Program-made: the position numbers and the translations under genes
The notes under the pieces: model-generated
Database searches by the model: none
What the model saw: only the letters and a program-made list of their open reading frames with translations
What the model was told of the DNA's origin: nothing
Shown: positions 49,201-59,559 of the stretch, piece after piece
How positions within the stretch are numbered: the stretch's first letter is position 1
Layout: every line of letters starts with the position of its first letter
Assembly: GCA_903813345.2 (NCBI GenBank)
Contig: CAIIXF020000005.1
Span: forward strand, 20,649,375 to 20,713,374
Direction: 5' to 3'
From: Owenia fusiformis
Taxonomy: Eukaryota > Annelida > Polychaeta > Sabellida > Oweniidae
DNA: 64,000 nt

Positions 49201-51355
49201 TGTGGGGTATTACAGGAAGTTCATTAAGAACTATTCAACAATTGCAAGACCCCTGAATCAACTATGTGAGAAGACACAGAAATTTGTTTGGACAAAAGAA
49301 TGTGAAACAGCTTTCCAGACTCTAAAGACAGCAATATCATCAGCTCCCATATTGGCCTATCCAGAAGCTGATAGTAAATTTGTATTAGATACAGATGCAT
49401 CTGACTTTGGGATAGGTGGTGTTCTATCAATTGTAAAAGATGGGGTAGAAAAACCTGTAACATACGCTAGTCGAACATTGAATAAATCTGAACGCAGATA
49501 TTGCGTGACAAGAAAAGAATTGTTAGCAGTTGTTGTATTTGTAAAGAAATTCAGACCGTATTTGTATGGCAGAAAGTTCATCATAAGGACTGATCACAAA
49601 GCTCTTAAATGGCTGTTCAAGTTCAAAGAGCCTGATGGACAAATAGCCAGATGGTTAGAGATGCTGAGCTCATATGACATGGAAATCCAACACCGTGCGG
49701 GAAAGTCACACAACAATGCTGATGGATTATCAAGAATGGTATGTCCACAGTGTGGAATGAATGATGGTCGCATAAATGCCATACACGAATACTCTTCAGA
49801 TCCACAAGAAAAGACAGCACTGGAAGGATGGAGTCCAGAAGAGCTTCGTAATATGCAACTTATTGACAAGGACATTGGTTTTGTCATGAAAGCATTTGAA
49901 AAACAGAAGAAACCCCACTGGAATGAAATCACCAAAACAAGTCCAGCCACAAAACATCTAATGACACAATGGGATAGATTGGAAGTGAAAGGTGGTGTCT
50001 TGTATAGAAAATGGGAATCTTATGATGGGCGTAAGATCACTTGGCAATTAGTCCTTCCCAAGAAATTGCATAGAGACGTCTTATTTCAGGTGCATAGCAT
50101 GCCAACAGGAGGTCATTTGGGAATAATGAAGACAGTTGAAAAAGTGCGAGAAAGATTTTTCTGGCATAGTCTGCGCAGTGATGTCAGAAATTGGTGTAAC
50201 CGATGTGATCAATGTGCATCAAGAAAACCAAATCTTAAGAAAACGAGAGCAGAAATGAAGCTGTTTCAAGTTGGAGCGCCCATGGAGAGAATAGCAACAG
50301 ATATTCTTGGTCCACTACCCACGTCAGAAAAGGGCAACAAGTACATTTTGATAGTGGCAGATTATTTTACAAAATGGACAGAGGCCTATGCAATTCCCAA
50401 TCAAGAAACAGAAACCATAGCTGATGTAGTCAGCAAAGAATTCATTTGCCGATGGGGTTGTCCAATGGCCATGCATAGCGACCAGGGTAGAAATTATGAG
50501 TCAAAAGTGTTTCAAGAAGTGTGCAAAGCTTTTGGTATCAATAAAACAAGAACCACGCCACTAAGACCATGCTCAGATGGAATGGTTGAACGCTTCAATC
50601 GTACGCTGGAAAGTATGTTAAGCATGTTTGTTGAGAAGCATCAACGTGATTGGGACAACTACCTGCCTTATCTAATGCTAGCATATCGTACATCAGTACA
50701 TGAAACATCACAATTCACGCCATGTGAAATGATGCTGGGTAGGCAGTTGAATCTACCAGTTGATATGGTGTTTGGGCCACCACCGGGAGAAAATAACACA
50801 GATGAAACAGAGTATGTTACAGAAATGAAAGAGAGGATGGAAATTGCACATGCGTTTGCAAGAGAAAATTTGAACAAAAATAGCACTAGGCAGAAAAAGT
50901 ACTATGACTTAAAAGCCAGTCCCACAACAATGCATGAAGGAGATGCAGTGTGGTTACATTGTCCAGTAAGAAAACCAGGTATCTCCCCGAAATTACAGAG
51001 ACCCTATCAAGGTCCTTACATTATCACGAAAAGGATAACTGACATTACGTTCAGAATCAGAAGATCACCAAGGAGTAAGGAAACAGTAGTTCATATAGAT
51101 AGGTTGAAGCCATACAATGGAGACGATAAACCAACATGGTACAAAAAGAAAGAGTTTGTCCAGGTTGAAAGTGAAAAAGAACCACAGCAGACCACCAAAA
51201 CGGTGAAAAGACGAGAAAATATAGAAGCAGCGTATATAGAGAAAGAACCTGCAGACCCAAGCGATGATGCAGTGGATGAAGAAATTGAGAAAGGAGGGGG
51301 TGAACGCATCGTATCTGAGAATTTTTGTAAAAATTTATTGAAATCTGCATTGTAG
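46286..51355 (+). CDS. gag-pol: Gypsy Gag-Pol polyprotein
   Basis: Single frame of 1689 codons. Rough residue positions: Gag about 30-280; two zinc-knuckle-like Cys clusters (CFNCQGNHKSNVC and CTRCH) about 287-320; aspartic protease with DSG near 450; reverse transcriptase about 740-950 with YIDD near 888; RNase H with DTDAS near 1035; integrase with an H-H-C-C zinc finger about 1270-1330; a DDE core starting at TDILGPL near 1337; then a basic/acidic C-terminal tail. Protease-RT-RNase H-integrase order is Gypsy-type. Gag and Pol share one frame, so no frameshift is implied. Clade unresolved. Confidence 0.95.
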   Translation: MFYFVLEPRNRQQSHYNCEYRQMEYEKDGQIAQSMRHFDSADKMENHMKCKYNAKPDRYNGEISWLDYESQFEICAEINGWNTVQKAKILAIHLKGAAREVLTDIPLESRSDYETLTQRLKTRFSPEQKEINKCNLKNKRRGTSESLTELGQYLRRQTALAYPGFNFSLREEIAFDHFMVAISKQSDMKTYIRLSKAKTLDEAVLAGLEWESYNVLDGANAFKENEMEKPNMILTVEKEQTYVEKILQLVKEQQEAIDDLNRELADIRSFNGGIDQSEILNTLHDVTCFNCQGNHKSNVCPDTLFCTRCHNERHVKEFCKADLNERTREMRYPHGEFSRHRYNHKARRRRRNFEKFGVGRKGVYETSDLRSSERTSEQDRKNRNHYNDNTKLKSMEALRETCAEFTPEIKKMMKQVEKYKDRDIINSILEDGLFVKAKLEKGTVSFLIDSGSCISIISLEKFMEIGKEKDIIVPPYNGFKNADGSQLPLVGYSNISLGIGDGVFQHKIWIAHISVDAILGMDFMVQHKCMLDMGNGRMRIGENYVDCWTRDSQPVIKVLVNSTVKVPPMSELIVKGRINRISGPYNVGKRQLGVVEPSQTFNDKHDVMIGRSLVDLKDKREQVIPLRVLNPTDQPIVLYKNTRAAEVELIDKIDHVLDQYGNRINAVSSSDSKPSQNIPEYLKDLHERSGKNLNNEQSQLIGDLLIRYKDIFAKSSDDLGKTSIVEHTIDTGNHAPIRQPPRRQALAQQKVVTEEVEKMLKNGIIEPSNSPWSSPVVLVKKKDGTTRFCIDYRKLNEVTRKDAYPIPRLDTCLDSLAGAQWFCSMDLASGYWQVKMHEADKDKTSFVVKDGLFSFNVLPFGLTNAPSTFQRLMETVLRGLQWKTSLLYIDDVLTWGTSFENTLTNLQEVFERIRKSGMKLKPKKCSLFQKDLIFLGHKVSTDGIETDPVKVERIVNWKTPRCQKEVRAFNGFVGYYRKFIKNYSTIARPLNQLCEKTQKFVWTKECETAFQTLKTAISSAPILAYPEADSKFVLDTDASDFGIGGVLSIVKDGVEKPVTYASRTLNKSERRYCVTRKELLAVVVFVKKFRPYLYGRKFIIRTDHKALKWLFKFKEPDGQIARWLEMLSSYDMEIQHRAGKSHNNADGLSRMVCPQCGMNDGRINAIHEYSSDPQEKTALEGWSPEELRNMQLIDKDIGFVMKAFEKQKKPHWNEITKTSPATKHLMTQWDRLEVKGGVLYRKWESYDGRKITWQLVLPKKLHRDVLFQVHSMPTGGHLGIMKTVEKVRERFFWHSLRSDVRNWCNRCDQCASRKPNLKKTRAEMKLFQVGAPMERIATDILGPLPTSEKGNKYILIVADYFTKWTEAYAIPNQETETIADVVSKEFICRWGCPMAMHSDQGRNYESKVFQEVCKAFGINKTRTTPLRPCSDGMVERFNRTLESMLSMFVEKHQRDWDNYLPYLMLAYRTSVHETSQFTPCEMMLGRQLNLPVDMVFGPPPGENNTDETEYVTEMKERMEIAHAFARENLNKNSTRQKKYYDLKASPTTMHEGDAVWLHCPVRKPGISPKLQRPYQGPYIITKRITDITFRIRRSPRSKETVVHIDRLKPYNGDDKPTWYKKKEFVQVESEKEPQQTTKTVKRRENIEAAYIEKEPADPSDDAVDEEIEKGGGERIVSENFCKNLLKSAL

Positions 51356-51672
51356 ATAGATTTTGATTGATATTTTTGGAAATGTTTGATGTATACGTAT
51401 ATAGACCTGACAGAGAGATATCTACTAAGCTACATTTTAAAGCCGAGGCCTTAATTGCTGACCATGTGAAGTTTTTTATGATGTGGATTTGAGTTTTATT
51501 TTGAAGACGAGCGTGAAATTCCAACAAAGAGAACTGGTCAGTAAGATATAACGACCGTGAAATTTTTGAAAATATATAAATGAAATGTACCAGTCACATA
51601 TTTAACAAAATAGAATAGAGGAGTATACTAAATGTTAATGACGAGGACGTCATTTTATAAGAGGGGGAGCTA

Positions 51673-52594
51673 TGTAACGGTCTGCTTAACGAAATTATTC
51701 ATGCATAAAGCTTTCGCGGTTGCGGTAGTTGCGGTGATATTTTTAAGTCTATTTCACTGAAACACAAAAACGGAGCAACACTTTACATATGAATCCTGTG
51801 TGATAGACTAATTGGAAATAAACCGGTTTTGTACCTTCGAAGAAGCAAACCACGACGGAAAACGCAATTCGAACGCGAGTTGGAAATATTTATCTATAAT
51901 CTGATTGGTTGATTTTGTATCAACTCACGATTGAATCGAATGTTAGATCGCCAGCGTTGTAGGGCGTCTGGAGGCACGAATACAAGGTAGGGCTATGCAC
52001 ATTTTCTAGGTGAAAGGATTCCTGTTTATGGACTGGATGTGACATCGGGATAAAGACTTCATCAACGACGATAGACAGCAATGAGCAACCTAAGATAAAG
52101 GATTCGTAAGCTGTGAATCTACAGCAGTCCGTTGGGGTGCCGTAGCAGCTGGAATTCGCTGATCGAAGAAACTATCACCGTGGGATTTCAACACCCAGTC
52201 AGCCAAGCTCCCCGCCATCTCGAGCAGAACTTTCCACGCCCACTTGAAGGATGATTTCCCACAACCAAGTGCCTTATATCGTCTCGCATAGCTTTTATTA
52301 TATTTTAATAGACATTTCTGTAGCTCTGGTTTAAAGTACATTTTACATAGACAATTCTATAATAACTGATTAGATTACTAGTATCTTAAATGTGCCATTG
52401 TTCTTTCTATCAGTGCCATAAATAATACTGCTTTGAGTGTAATGTTCTATTGATTGATTTTAAATAAATAAACCTTGTACATATTGTTATATTTTATATT
52501 GCTTGTCGTGTTGCTAATATGTGTTGCATGTTATATTTGATGTATTAGGCCCTGTTTAAAAGTCCCTTTCCCTTCCCCGTTTCGCCCGGTTACA
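51673..52594 (+). repeat. 3' LTR of the Gypsy element
   Basis: 922 bp, same termini as the 5' LTR, directly preceded by the polypurine tract and followed by the second GTAC copy. Confidence 0.95.
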
Positions 52595-52598
52595 GTAC

Positions 52599-53130
52599 AA
52601 AACTATGATTTCTAATCAGACGACAATGGTGGTTTATGATACAAAAAATGAATTAACACTATCGGACAACTACAATCTCATTCAATAACGCACTGACCTA
52701 TTATACAGACATAAACGTTTGAAAGTTCTAGGATTATAACGTAAAAGTATAACGTACATAACTTTAATATCACATCAGTTTAAGTGATCTCATTTTATTA
52801 ACTAGTTGATATCATCATCACTCAATCGTTTTTCTCACTTGTGTTGATATTAACTCGTTGACTAAATGATATCACTCAGAATGTTGTGATATTGCATATA
52901 TATAAATTTAAGCTACACTTCCAGCATTGACAATGTCAAACAAGAATAAGTCACGTTAATTAGTCTTTTTATTCGTACTCATCATCTGTACGATATAGGT
53001 TACATATCACCAGCCGTTATTTTCAACATCCGACGTTTGCCTGCAGCTCATTGCTCATTTATTTCACAAATCTGGCCATTGGAAAAACTGTTAATCCTCT
53101 CCGCCATCAACTTAACTTTATATGTCTCGT
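52599..53130. other. Unassigned DNA after the Gypsy element
   Basis: AT-rich, with no recognised feature. Confidence 0.35.
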
Positions 53131-53480
53131 TTAGGTCACTGTTGGAATGTCTAGGTCACTGTTGGAATGTCTATGTCACTGTTGGAACGTCTAAGTCACT
53201 GTTGGAATGTCTCGTTTAAGCCACTGTTTGAATATCTTGTTTGGGCCACTGTTGGAATGTCTCGTTTAGGTCACTGTTGGAATCTCTAGTATACATGTAG
53301 AACACTGTTGAAATGTATCGTTAGGTCATTGTTGGAATGTCTCGTACATGACACTGTTGGAATGTCTCGTTTAGGTCACTGTTGGAATGTCTTGTATAGG
53401 TAACTGTTGGAATGTCTCGTTTAGGTCACTTGTTTGAATGTCTAGGTCACTGTTGAATCTCCATGTCACTTTTGGAATAT
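53131..53480. repeat. ~25 bp minisatellite
   Basis: About 14-17 copies of TCACTGTTGGAATGTCT with variable spacers (CGTTTAGG and shorter). Confidence 0.9.
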
Positions 53481-53491
53481 ATATCTTATTT

Positions 53492-54127
53492 TCACTGGTC
53501 AGTATCAAACGAAGGTAACGGCCGTAACCTTCGCATCTAAGATGGCGGACGGTAAGTGTCGATTTCGATATTTTTTGTTTTAATCAAATGGAACTACTTT
53601 ATATTTGACGTAATGCTTTGATATTTGAACTATATCAGGCGTATATGACATCGAAACTCTGGAGTTTGTTAATTCATTGCGTAGTCACTACAGTTCAACG
53701 AAATCCCCCACCGCTTTTAAGGGACCGGAAGGTAACTGGGATTTTGGTTTTACAGATGATAAGATAACTGATATAAGGCGATGCGGTGACGTTATTAGAG
53801 TTCATGCTGGAGAGCTTAGATGTCCAGTTACCGTGTATTGAAAACTAGCAGGACCGTTGCCGCATCATACTTTTCCAGTTACCTTCCCTTAAGCGGTGGA
53901 AGATATCGTCGAACTATGGCGCCCGCGCACAATATATAAACACATTTTCATACTCCAGAGTTCCCATGTGTCATAAAAGGCTGATTTGGTTCAAATATCA
54001 GAACATAACGTCAACTTAAAAGTAGTTAAATTCGATGAAAACTAAAAATGTCGAAATCTACAATTACCGTCCGCCATCTTGGATGCGGAGGTTACGGCCG
54101 TTACTTTCGCTTGATACTGACCAGTGA
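53492..54127. mobile_element. 636 bp palindromic (fold-back) MITE
   Basis: Ends TCACTGGTCAGTATCA / TGATACTGACCAGTGA. Arms of ~250 bp share ACGGCCGTAACC, AAGATGGCGGACGGTAA and a CCACCGCTTNAAGGGA block. No coding; target duplication unclear. It lies 12 bp from the transporter stop codon. Confidence 0.88.
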
Positions 54128-54139
54128 CTTTTTGAATGT

Positions 54140-55108
54140 TTATGAAGCTGGATTAATGGTTACTGAGTTCATCTCGGTAGCTGTTGCATCAACATACTGT
54201 GATCTTTTCCCAACACTTTCACTTATCAAACTGTGTTCATCCACTTGTGCGTAATATTCATAATCCTTTTCCTTTTTGTGTCGTCTCTTGATGGTGCGAT
54301 TGTATTCCCGCTGACTACAAATGTTGTAGACTTCTAACACAAGAGGGAGGAAGATACAATAGGCAGCGGCGATGCAGAGCCAGATGAGGCAGACCAACCA
54401 CCAGGAGTTCCATACGTGTTGTTCCCAAATGAAGGTTAACAGCATAAAGGCAGGCCATATAAGGAGAATGCCAACAGCCAGGAGTACCCCGACGAAATAT
54501 CCACAGATTTCAGCGCCCCTATAGGTTTTGCGAATCGTACTTATGGAGGGTGCTATCTCCCTGCTTTCTTCATCTTTCATATCTTCCATGTATGAGTCTA
54601 TCCAGGAGCAGATGGGGTTGTCCAGAGACCTTGTCTTATGCCACTCCTCAGCTTCGATTAGATCATCATTGCAGCAACCAACCGACAAACTCACGATTAT
54701 ACATAAAATCAATCCCACACCGAATGATACACTGTTGCCAACAATCATAGCGTAAACGTCTCCTGTATTTTTACGGAAATCCACAAGGCCCCCGTCAAGC
54801 GTTGAGGCATAGATCAGCCACGACGCAACTCCGGCGATAAATCCCCCGATAGATCCGGACATCATTCCCCAGGACGTTATTCTGTACCAACTGACTCCGA
54901 ATGCGATAGGACAAACGGCCGATCCAAAGAAAATACCAGTAAACTGAAGCAACCACGCCATATCAATCGGTATTACATTGATAACAAGTGCAATGGGGAT
55001 GAGAATGACACTAACTCCGACAACAAAGGCATATTTGATGGTAGCACAGCGCCTGTCGTATACCCTGTGTTCCTCCAAACGCAGTGCCACTTGCATTTTT
55101 AGAGACAT
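54140..55108 (-). CDS. Urea-proton symporter (DUR3/SLC5)-like transporter, last coding exon
   Basis: The exon starts after acceptor TTTCTGTTTTTCAG and reads 322 codons to TAA, ending ...NSVTINPAS. About six hydrophobic segments are visible at roughly residues 26-45, 49-74, 81-104, 116-143, 197-225 and 232-258. A basic, tyrosine-containing cytoplasmic tail (RRHKKEKDYEYY) follows. FFGSAVCPIAFGVSWYR, GGFIAGVASWLIYAS and the IVGNSVSF segment resemble the C-terminal half of DUR3-type urea/solute symporters of the sodium:solute symporter family. The acidic linker with EAEEWHKTRSLDNP also fits. Known for the family: plasma-membrane uptake of urea or related solutes. The N-terminal transporter half is missing; no upstream exon was found to 64 kb, so it may lie beyond the window. 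A fold-back MITE ends 12 bp past the stop. Confidence 0.8.
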   Translation of the reverse strand: MSLKMQVALRLEEHRVYDRRCATIKYAFVVGVSVILIPIALVINVIPIDMAWLLQFTGIFFGSAVCPIAFGVSWYRITSWGMMSGSIGGFIAGVASWLIYASTLDGGLVDFRKNTGDVYAMIVGNSVSFGVGLILCIIVSLSVGCCNDDLIEAEEWHKTRSLDNPICSWIDSYMEDMKDEESREIAPSISTIRKTYRGAEICGYFVGVLLAVGILLIWPAFMLLTFIWEQHVWNSWWLVCLIWLCIAAAYCIFLPLVLEVYNICSQREYNRTIKRRHKKEKDYEYYAQVDEHSLISESVGKRSQYVDATATEMNSVTINPAS

Positions 55109-55231
55109 CTGAAAAACAGAAACAAATATGCATCGTACAATATAGACTAGAATCATATGATAAAAGCCTCTAGAAAGTGAAAGTACTTGTAACGAGCAGG
55201 CAAGAGACCTATATCAAAAAACTCCCTTATA

Positions 55232-56262
55232 CGAGGGTATATCATAAAGTTCTCATAATATCTCTCTAATTTTTTAATTTTTCAGTATATTCTAATGAGA
55301 TTTTCAGAGAATATGCAGTATAGAATACTTTATTAATCTATCAAAAAATATTTGATATAACAGAAATATTAGACAAGTAATGGTTGCCATAGTAACCAGA
55401 AATCAAGGCACCAGGGGCAAATAAAAATAATTGAGAGAATGAGCTTAATTAACCTTGTTTACATACATAATAAACTCTCATAAATTATCAAACACATTAA
55501 AATGTTATCTTGAATATGTTGTTTAATGCTTTTACTATAAAATAAATTGATCATGTGGATTGTGTGGTGTCATAGGGGATGCTTACATGCTTCATTAGAT
55601 GTGATACCAGACTCTGAGAATCAAAGCTTAATGATCAGAAATGACTGAGTAAGATAATGCGTAGATGCAGGGATCATCAGAAAAATAATGTTCACACTGA
55701 TAAAAAGTTTAGTTTAGTTTAGTTCGAAAAATCCTTTGTTCATACTAAAGATGATCTAAAACAAATATATTGCAAAGATATTAACATAATTACACCCTCT
55801 GTGTGGTTTATTATTTATTTAAGATGAACTAAAGTGGAAAATCGACTTTCCTTGGAATACTTGACAAAACAGTTGTTTTGTCTCACATCACTTCTAATGA
55901 AGCATTACAATCATCCATGATGAGATCACACAATTCACATGACCATTATAATAGTTCAAAACAGTCAAGAATACATGGAATTTAACAATTTGATGTGTTT
56001 CATAGCTTATTTGATAACTTATTATGTATTTAAACATGGTTACTTGGGACTTAGGTGACTTGGGATTTTTTATTTGCCCCGGGTGCCTTGGTTTCCGGTT
56101 ACTATAGCGACCATTTCTTAAATAATATTTCAGTTATAGCAAATATTTTTTGGTAGATTAATACACCATTGTATACTACAGATTCTGTGAAAAATTCATC
56201 AGAATATATTGAAAAATAAAAAGATTAGAGAGATATTATGAGAACTTTATGATATACCCTCG
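55232..56262. mobile_element. 1.03 kb TA-flanked MITE in the transporter intron
   Basis: Inverted ends CGAGGGTATATCATAAAG / CTTTATGATATACCCTCG flanked by TA, with ~210 bp arms including GTTCTCATAATATCTCTCTA. The TA target suggests Tc1/mariner-type mobilisation. No ORF. Confidence 0.88.
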
Positions 56263-56264
56263 TA

Positions 56265-57448
56265 TATAACAAAAGATTTATGAGATTCAACATGGTGAAC
56301 GAGGTGTAAAAACGCACTAATTAGACGATTAATTAAAATAATATTCTTCATCCCTTAACTATTTCAAACCATATAATCAGTGTCGATCACCACATAAATA
56401 GTTGTGGTCAACTTGTCATTGTGCCAGGTTGGAGCTCTGCCAGTGTTACGATAATTGTACTTTTTCTGGTTTGATGGACTTTATTGAACTGAGTACGATC
56501 TAGAACCAATAATCACCACTCACAATCATCTCCGTATTAAATAGACTTGTTAGTCAATGGTTCAGACAGTGGGGCCTATCACACAGAAAACAGTATGCAG
56601 TTTCTGTACTAAATCCAGAAGGTCAAACGTTATAAAAAGCTCAAAAGAAACAGTTGAACACAATACAGAGAACCTTGAAAATACAATTGATGCATAACAT
56701 CCAAACAGGATCTCTACAGATAATATGATATATTTTCAACAATGGGGAATGTACAACTCCACAAAAGTTAAAATGGCACAATACATTTCTGATATACCAC
56801 ACACTACCCTACCACGTGACCACGTTTAAAAGGGAAACAGGGTACAGCTAAGTTGCAAATGGAGGGCGTGGGTTTAATTCCATATTTCTGAACGTAAAAT
56901 ACATTTTACATTTATTTTTAGTGTTCTACCAGACATAGAATTGATTCATCAAGCAGTTTGTAGAATATTGTTGGCAAAAAACCACTATAGGCAAAGATAG
57001 ATAATAGTGGGCGCAGTGAAGCAAAACTTAATGCAATACACGATACATTTCAGTAAATCTGTCAACGTACAGGGAGCATGTAAGTTTCCCTTCGAAAATG
57101 TTACATTGATATGTAACAAAACCCCAGTTAACTGTTATTTAAACTGCTTGTCTTCGTGTTATATGTGGATACGTTTTCCAGTATGTTATTCAACTGTACT
57201 TTTGTGAATTAATTGTTTTTCTAAAATCTTAAGATGCAAAATAGTCGTCCCAGAAATGTATCTTTACTTTGCCGTAAGGCATAACATATTGTGAAACATT
57301 TTTCCTCTTGTCACAAGGAGGATAATGTTTGTTTCGAGGTGTCTTGTGATGAGCGTTTCATGATTAAATGCAAAATCACTGGAGCAGATACCATCCAAAA
57401 ACATCTGACATTCAACACGTCATATAAAACTACATCGATCTGGTATTA
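56265..57448. other. AT-rich stretch, presumed transporter intron
   Basis: No exon or transposon recognised. Confidence 0.35.
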
Positions 57449-57949
57449 GTTTTTTTACAATAATAGAGAAATACGACGTCATATCACCTCTACAGCAAAT
57501 CGTGAAGAACAAAATGTCGTGGCATGATGGTATTTTGAACAAACTATTTTAAATGATCGGTTTTTTAGAACGGTAGTGAATTAGACCATTCAAGGGGTTA
57601 TATAGAAAGATTCTTTACATGTAGTTCACGCAATTTTAATTATTCTGAATAGCGGATAGTCATTAATCCTGATAGCCAATAGTCATTTATCACTTACGTG
57701 TTTATATTTAATTTTGTTATTTTATTTCAATTTGATACCCTACTAACACGTATAATCTAGCGTTCTTGTTAATTTAATGACTAAAATGCATTTACGACCT
57801 GAAAGCCCGTGTCTAAATCTACTAAATAATGTTTACTTTATTTGGATTAAATAACAATTGATGACACCTCAAAGCATCAACAGGCGGCCTTTTTAGTATT
57901 ATTTTCACTGTTTGCAACGTAAATATACATGAGATCGGGACATAGTATG
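57449..57949 (+). repeat. 500 bp dispersed repeat, copy 2
   Basis: Partner of 15299-15798. It lies 2.3 kb upstream of the transporter exon, on that gene's intron side. Confidence 0.9.
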
Positions 57950-58339
57950 TCTGTATAATCAGCTTACTTTCTCGCTCCCTGTACTATTGAACAATTTACA
58001 TTCCTTGTACCCTGTATTGATCAACTTTTGCAGCTGTGTACCGTGTACTATGACATATCAAATATTTTAAAATTTAAAACGATATTATTTACATTATTTC
58101 TTCAACTATCATATAACTTGGAACATGGACTTCACTATTGCACCACTGAAGTTCAGCGAATAGCAATATTGACTCACTCCGAGCACCAAACGTATTAACC
58201 TTTTCACTAAGCAGTCGATATACTCAAAAGCGACCTGATTGAAAGCCAAAAAATTCGCGCATGCGCTATCGAGGTAGGGTAGTGTGTACCAGTATAGTAC
58301 ACAACAACCAGTATGATATAATTCTCGATAGTACCAACG

Positions 58340-58426
58340 GTAACTGGTCAACTCGTACCCAAGACAAGTCGTACCCAAGACAACTGGTTCCCAAGACAAC
58401 TCATACCCAAGACAACTCGTACCCAA
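58340..58426. repeat. 16 bp minisatellite (left copy)
   Basis: Five to six units of ACCCAAGACAACTCGT type. The reverse complement occurs at 63959-64000, reaching the window edge. Confidence 0.85.
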
Positions 58427-58648
58427 GTATATATTTTGTTTTGAATCAAGCATTGGACTGGGAATGTGAATAGATATACATATTACAATTGTAACATACT
58501 GTTCAGAATAGTTTAAAGTTTGAAGAAGAATTTTCGGAAGAAATTGATTTAATTTTGTGATATTTTGAGCTGAGTGTCAATTTATATTGACTATTATCCT
58601 ACACTTAGTGTACTAAATGTATAATAACATTAAAAAATAAATTTGATA

Positions 58649-58888
58649 TTTATTGGCAAAATGAATATACTCCGGGCGGAGGATATCGTGACGATATACT
58701 CCGGAAAACCCAATATGCGGAGGATATTGTGACGATATACTCCGCTTGTTGATTTCCCGCCAAATTGACTCTATTTGGCATGGAATTCATTTTGCAATGA
58801 TATTTAAATCTACTCAGTGATACTGATATATGCACTCGTTCGCTTCGCTCTCTCGTGCAGATATCAATATCACCTCGAAGATAGAAAT
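58649..58888. repeat. Pair of hairpins
   Basis: First, TTATTGGCAAAATGAAT ... ATTCATTTTGCAATGA encloses direct GGAGGATATCGTGACGATAT units. Second (58814-58880), GTGATACTGATATATGCAC pairs with GTGCAGATATCAATATCAC around the apex TCGTTCGCTTCGCTCTCTCG. Confidence 0.75.
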
Positions 58889-59559
58889 GATATTTCTCAA
58901 AATCACAGGATATCCTAAAATTATTTTGTATTGGTCACAGATTCAGGATGTTCGAGTGAAGAGACATATTAGTCCATGGTATGACTTCCGAATATGAAGG
59001 ATCCGTAGCACACTATAGCGCAGCAACATTTGAAGCAATTTTATACATTTTATAAGACACAGACTAGTGAGTCAGATTTATGACAAAACGTTTCAGATTG
59101 TGATAGAAGCGTGAATTTTGGTATATAACTTCCTTATCCAATTTTAAAAAAATTGATCCGTGGCCGCAAGCGAAATTTTAAAAATTTCAGATAAAATTCA
59201 AGATGGCCCCCATAGCATGTCATTATCGTCAAGAATTTTACAAGAATAGAAAATGTTGAATGTATTCAGCTAAATAAGAGTTATGTGTCAGTAGAAACAT
59301 TGACTTAAGACCTTAAATAGCTTTTGAGGTACACTTTACCTTATCATATGACTATTTCATAATAAATAATGGTGTTTAACAAGGATCTATATTTGATCCC
59401 TCACTTATTTTATCATCCCGTCACTAATGCTCAAAATATAGATCTAAAATGTCAAATATTGCTGCTGTAACATTCTTTTAAAGGTCACAGATAACTGTTG
59501 TCACTGTGAAGACAGGTCCACACTTTCTCATATGAATTAACATAGTTAAATGTTAACGT

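Larger units (their letters stand above)
42476..52594 (+). mobile_element. Gypsy (Metaviridae) LTR retrotransposon, looks whole and young
   Basis: A 10.1 kb element bounded by two ~925 bp direct LTRs (TG...CA), flanked by a 4 bp GTAC target duplication (42472-42475 and 52595-52598). The first LTR is followed by a tRNA primer-binding-like site starting TGGTGGCAGC at 43408. A polypurine tract (AAGAGGGGGAGC, 51659-51670) precedes the second LTR. One uninterrupted gag-pol frame lies at 46286-51355. The two LTRs differ by only two short indels that I could see, so the insertion is recent. No env-like frame is present. Confidence 0.95.

Noticed and set aside
46621-51527. Antisense frames under the Gypsy gag-pol
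   Set aside because: Shadows of the long sense frame.
53131-53480. CRISPR-like array
   Set aside because: Repeats are short and degenerate, spacers are variable and often absent, and the setting is animal DNA. It is a minisatellite.
58109-58473. Open frames across the CCCAAGACAACT repeat as a gene
   Set aside because: The repetitive peptides are generated by the minisatellite on both strands.
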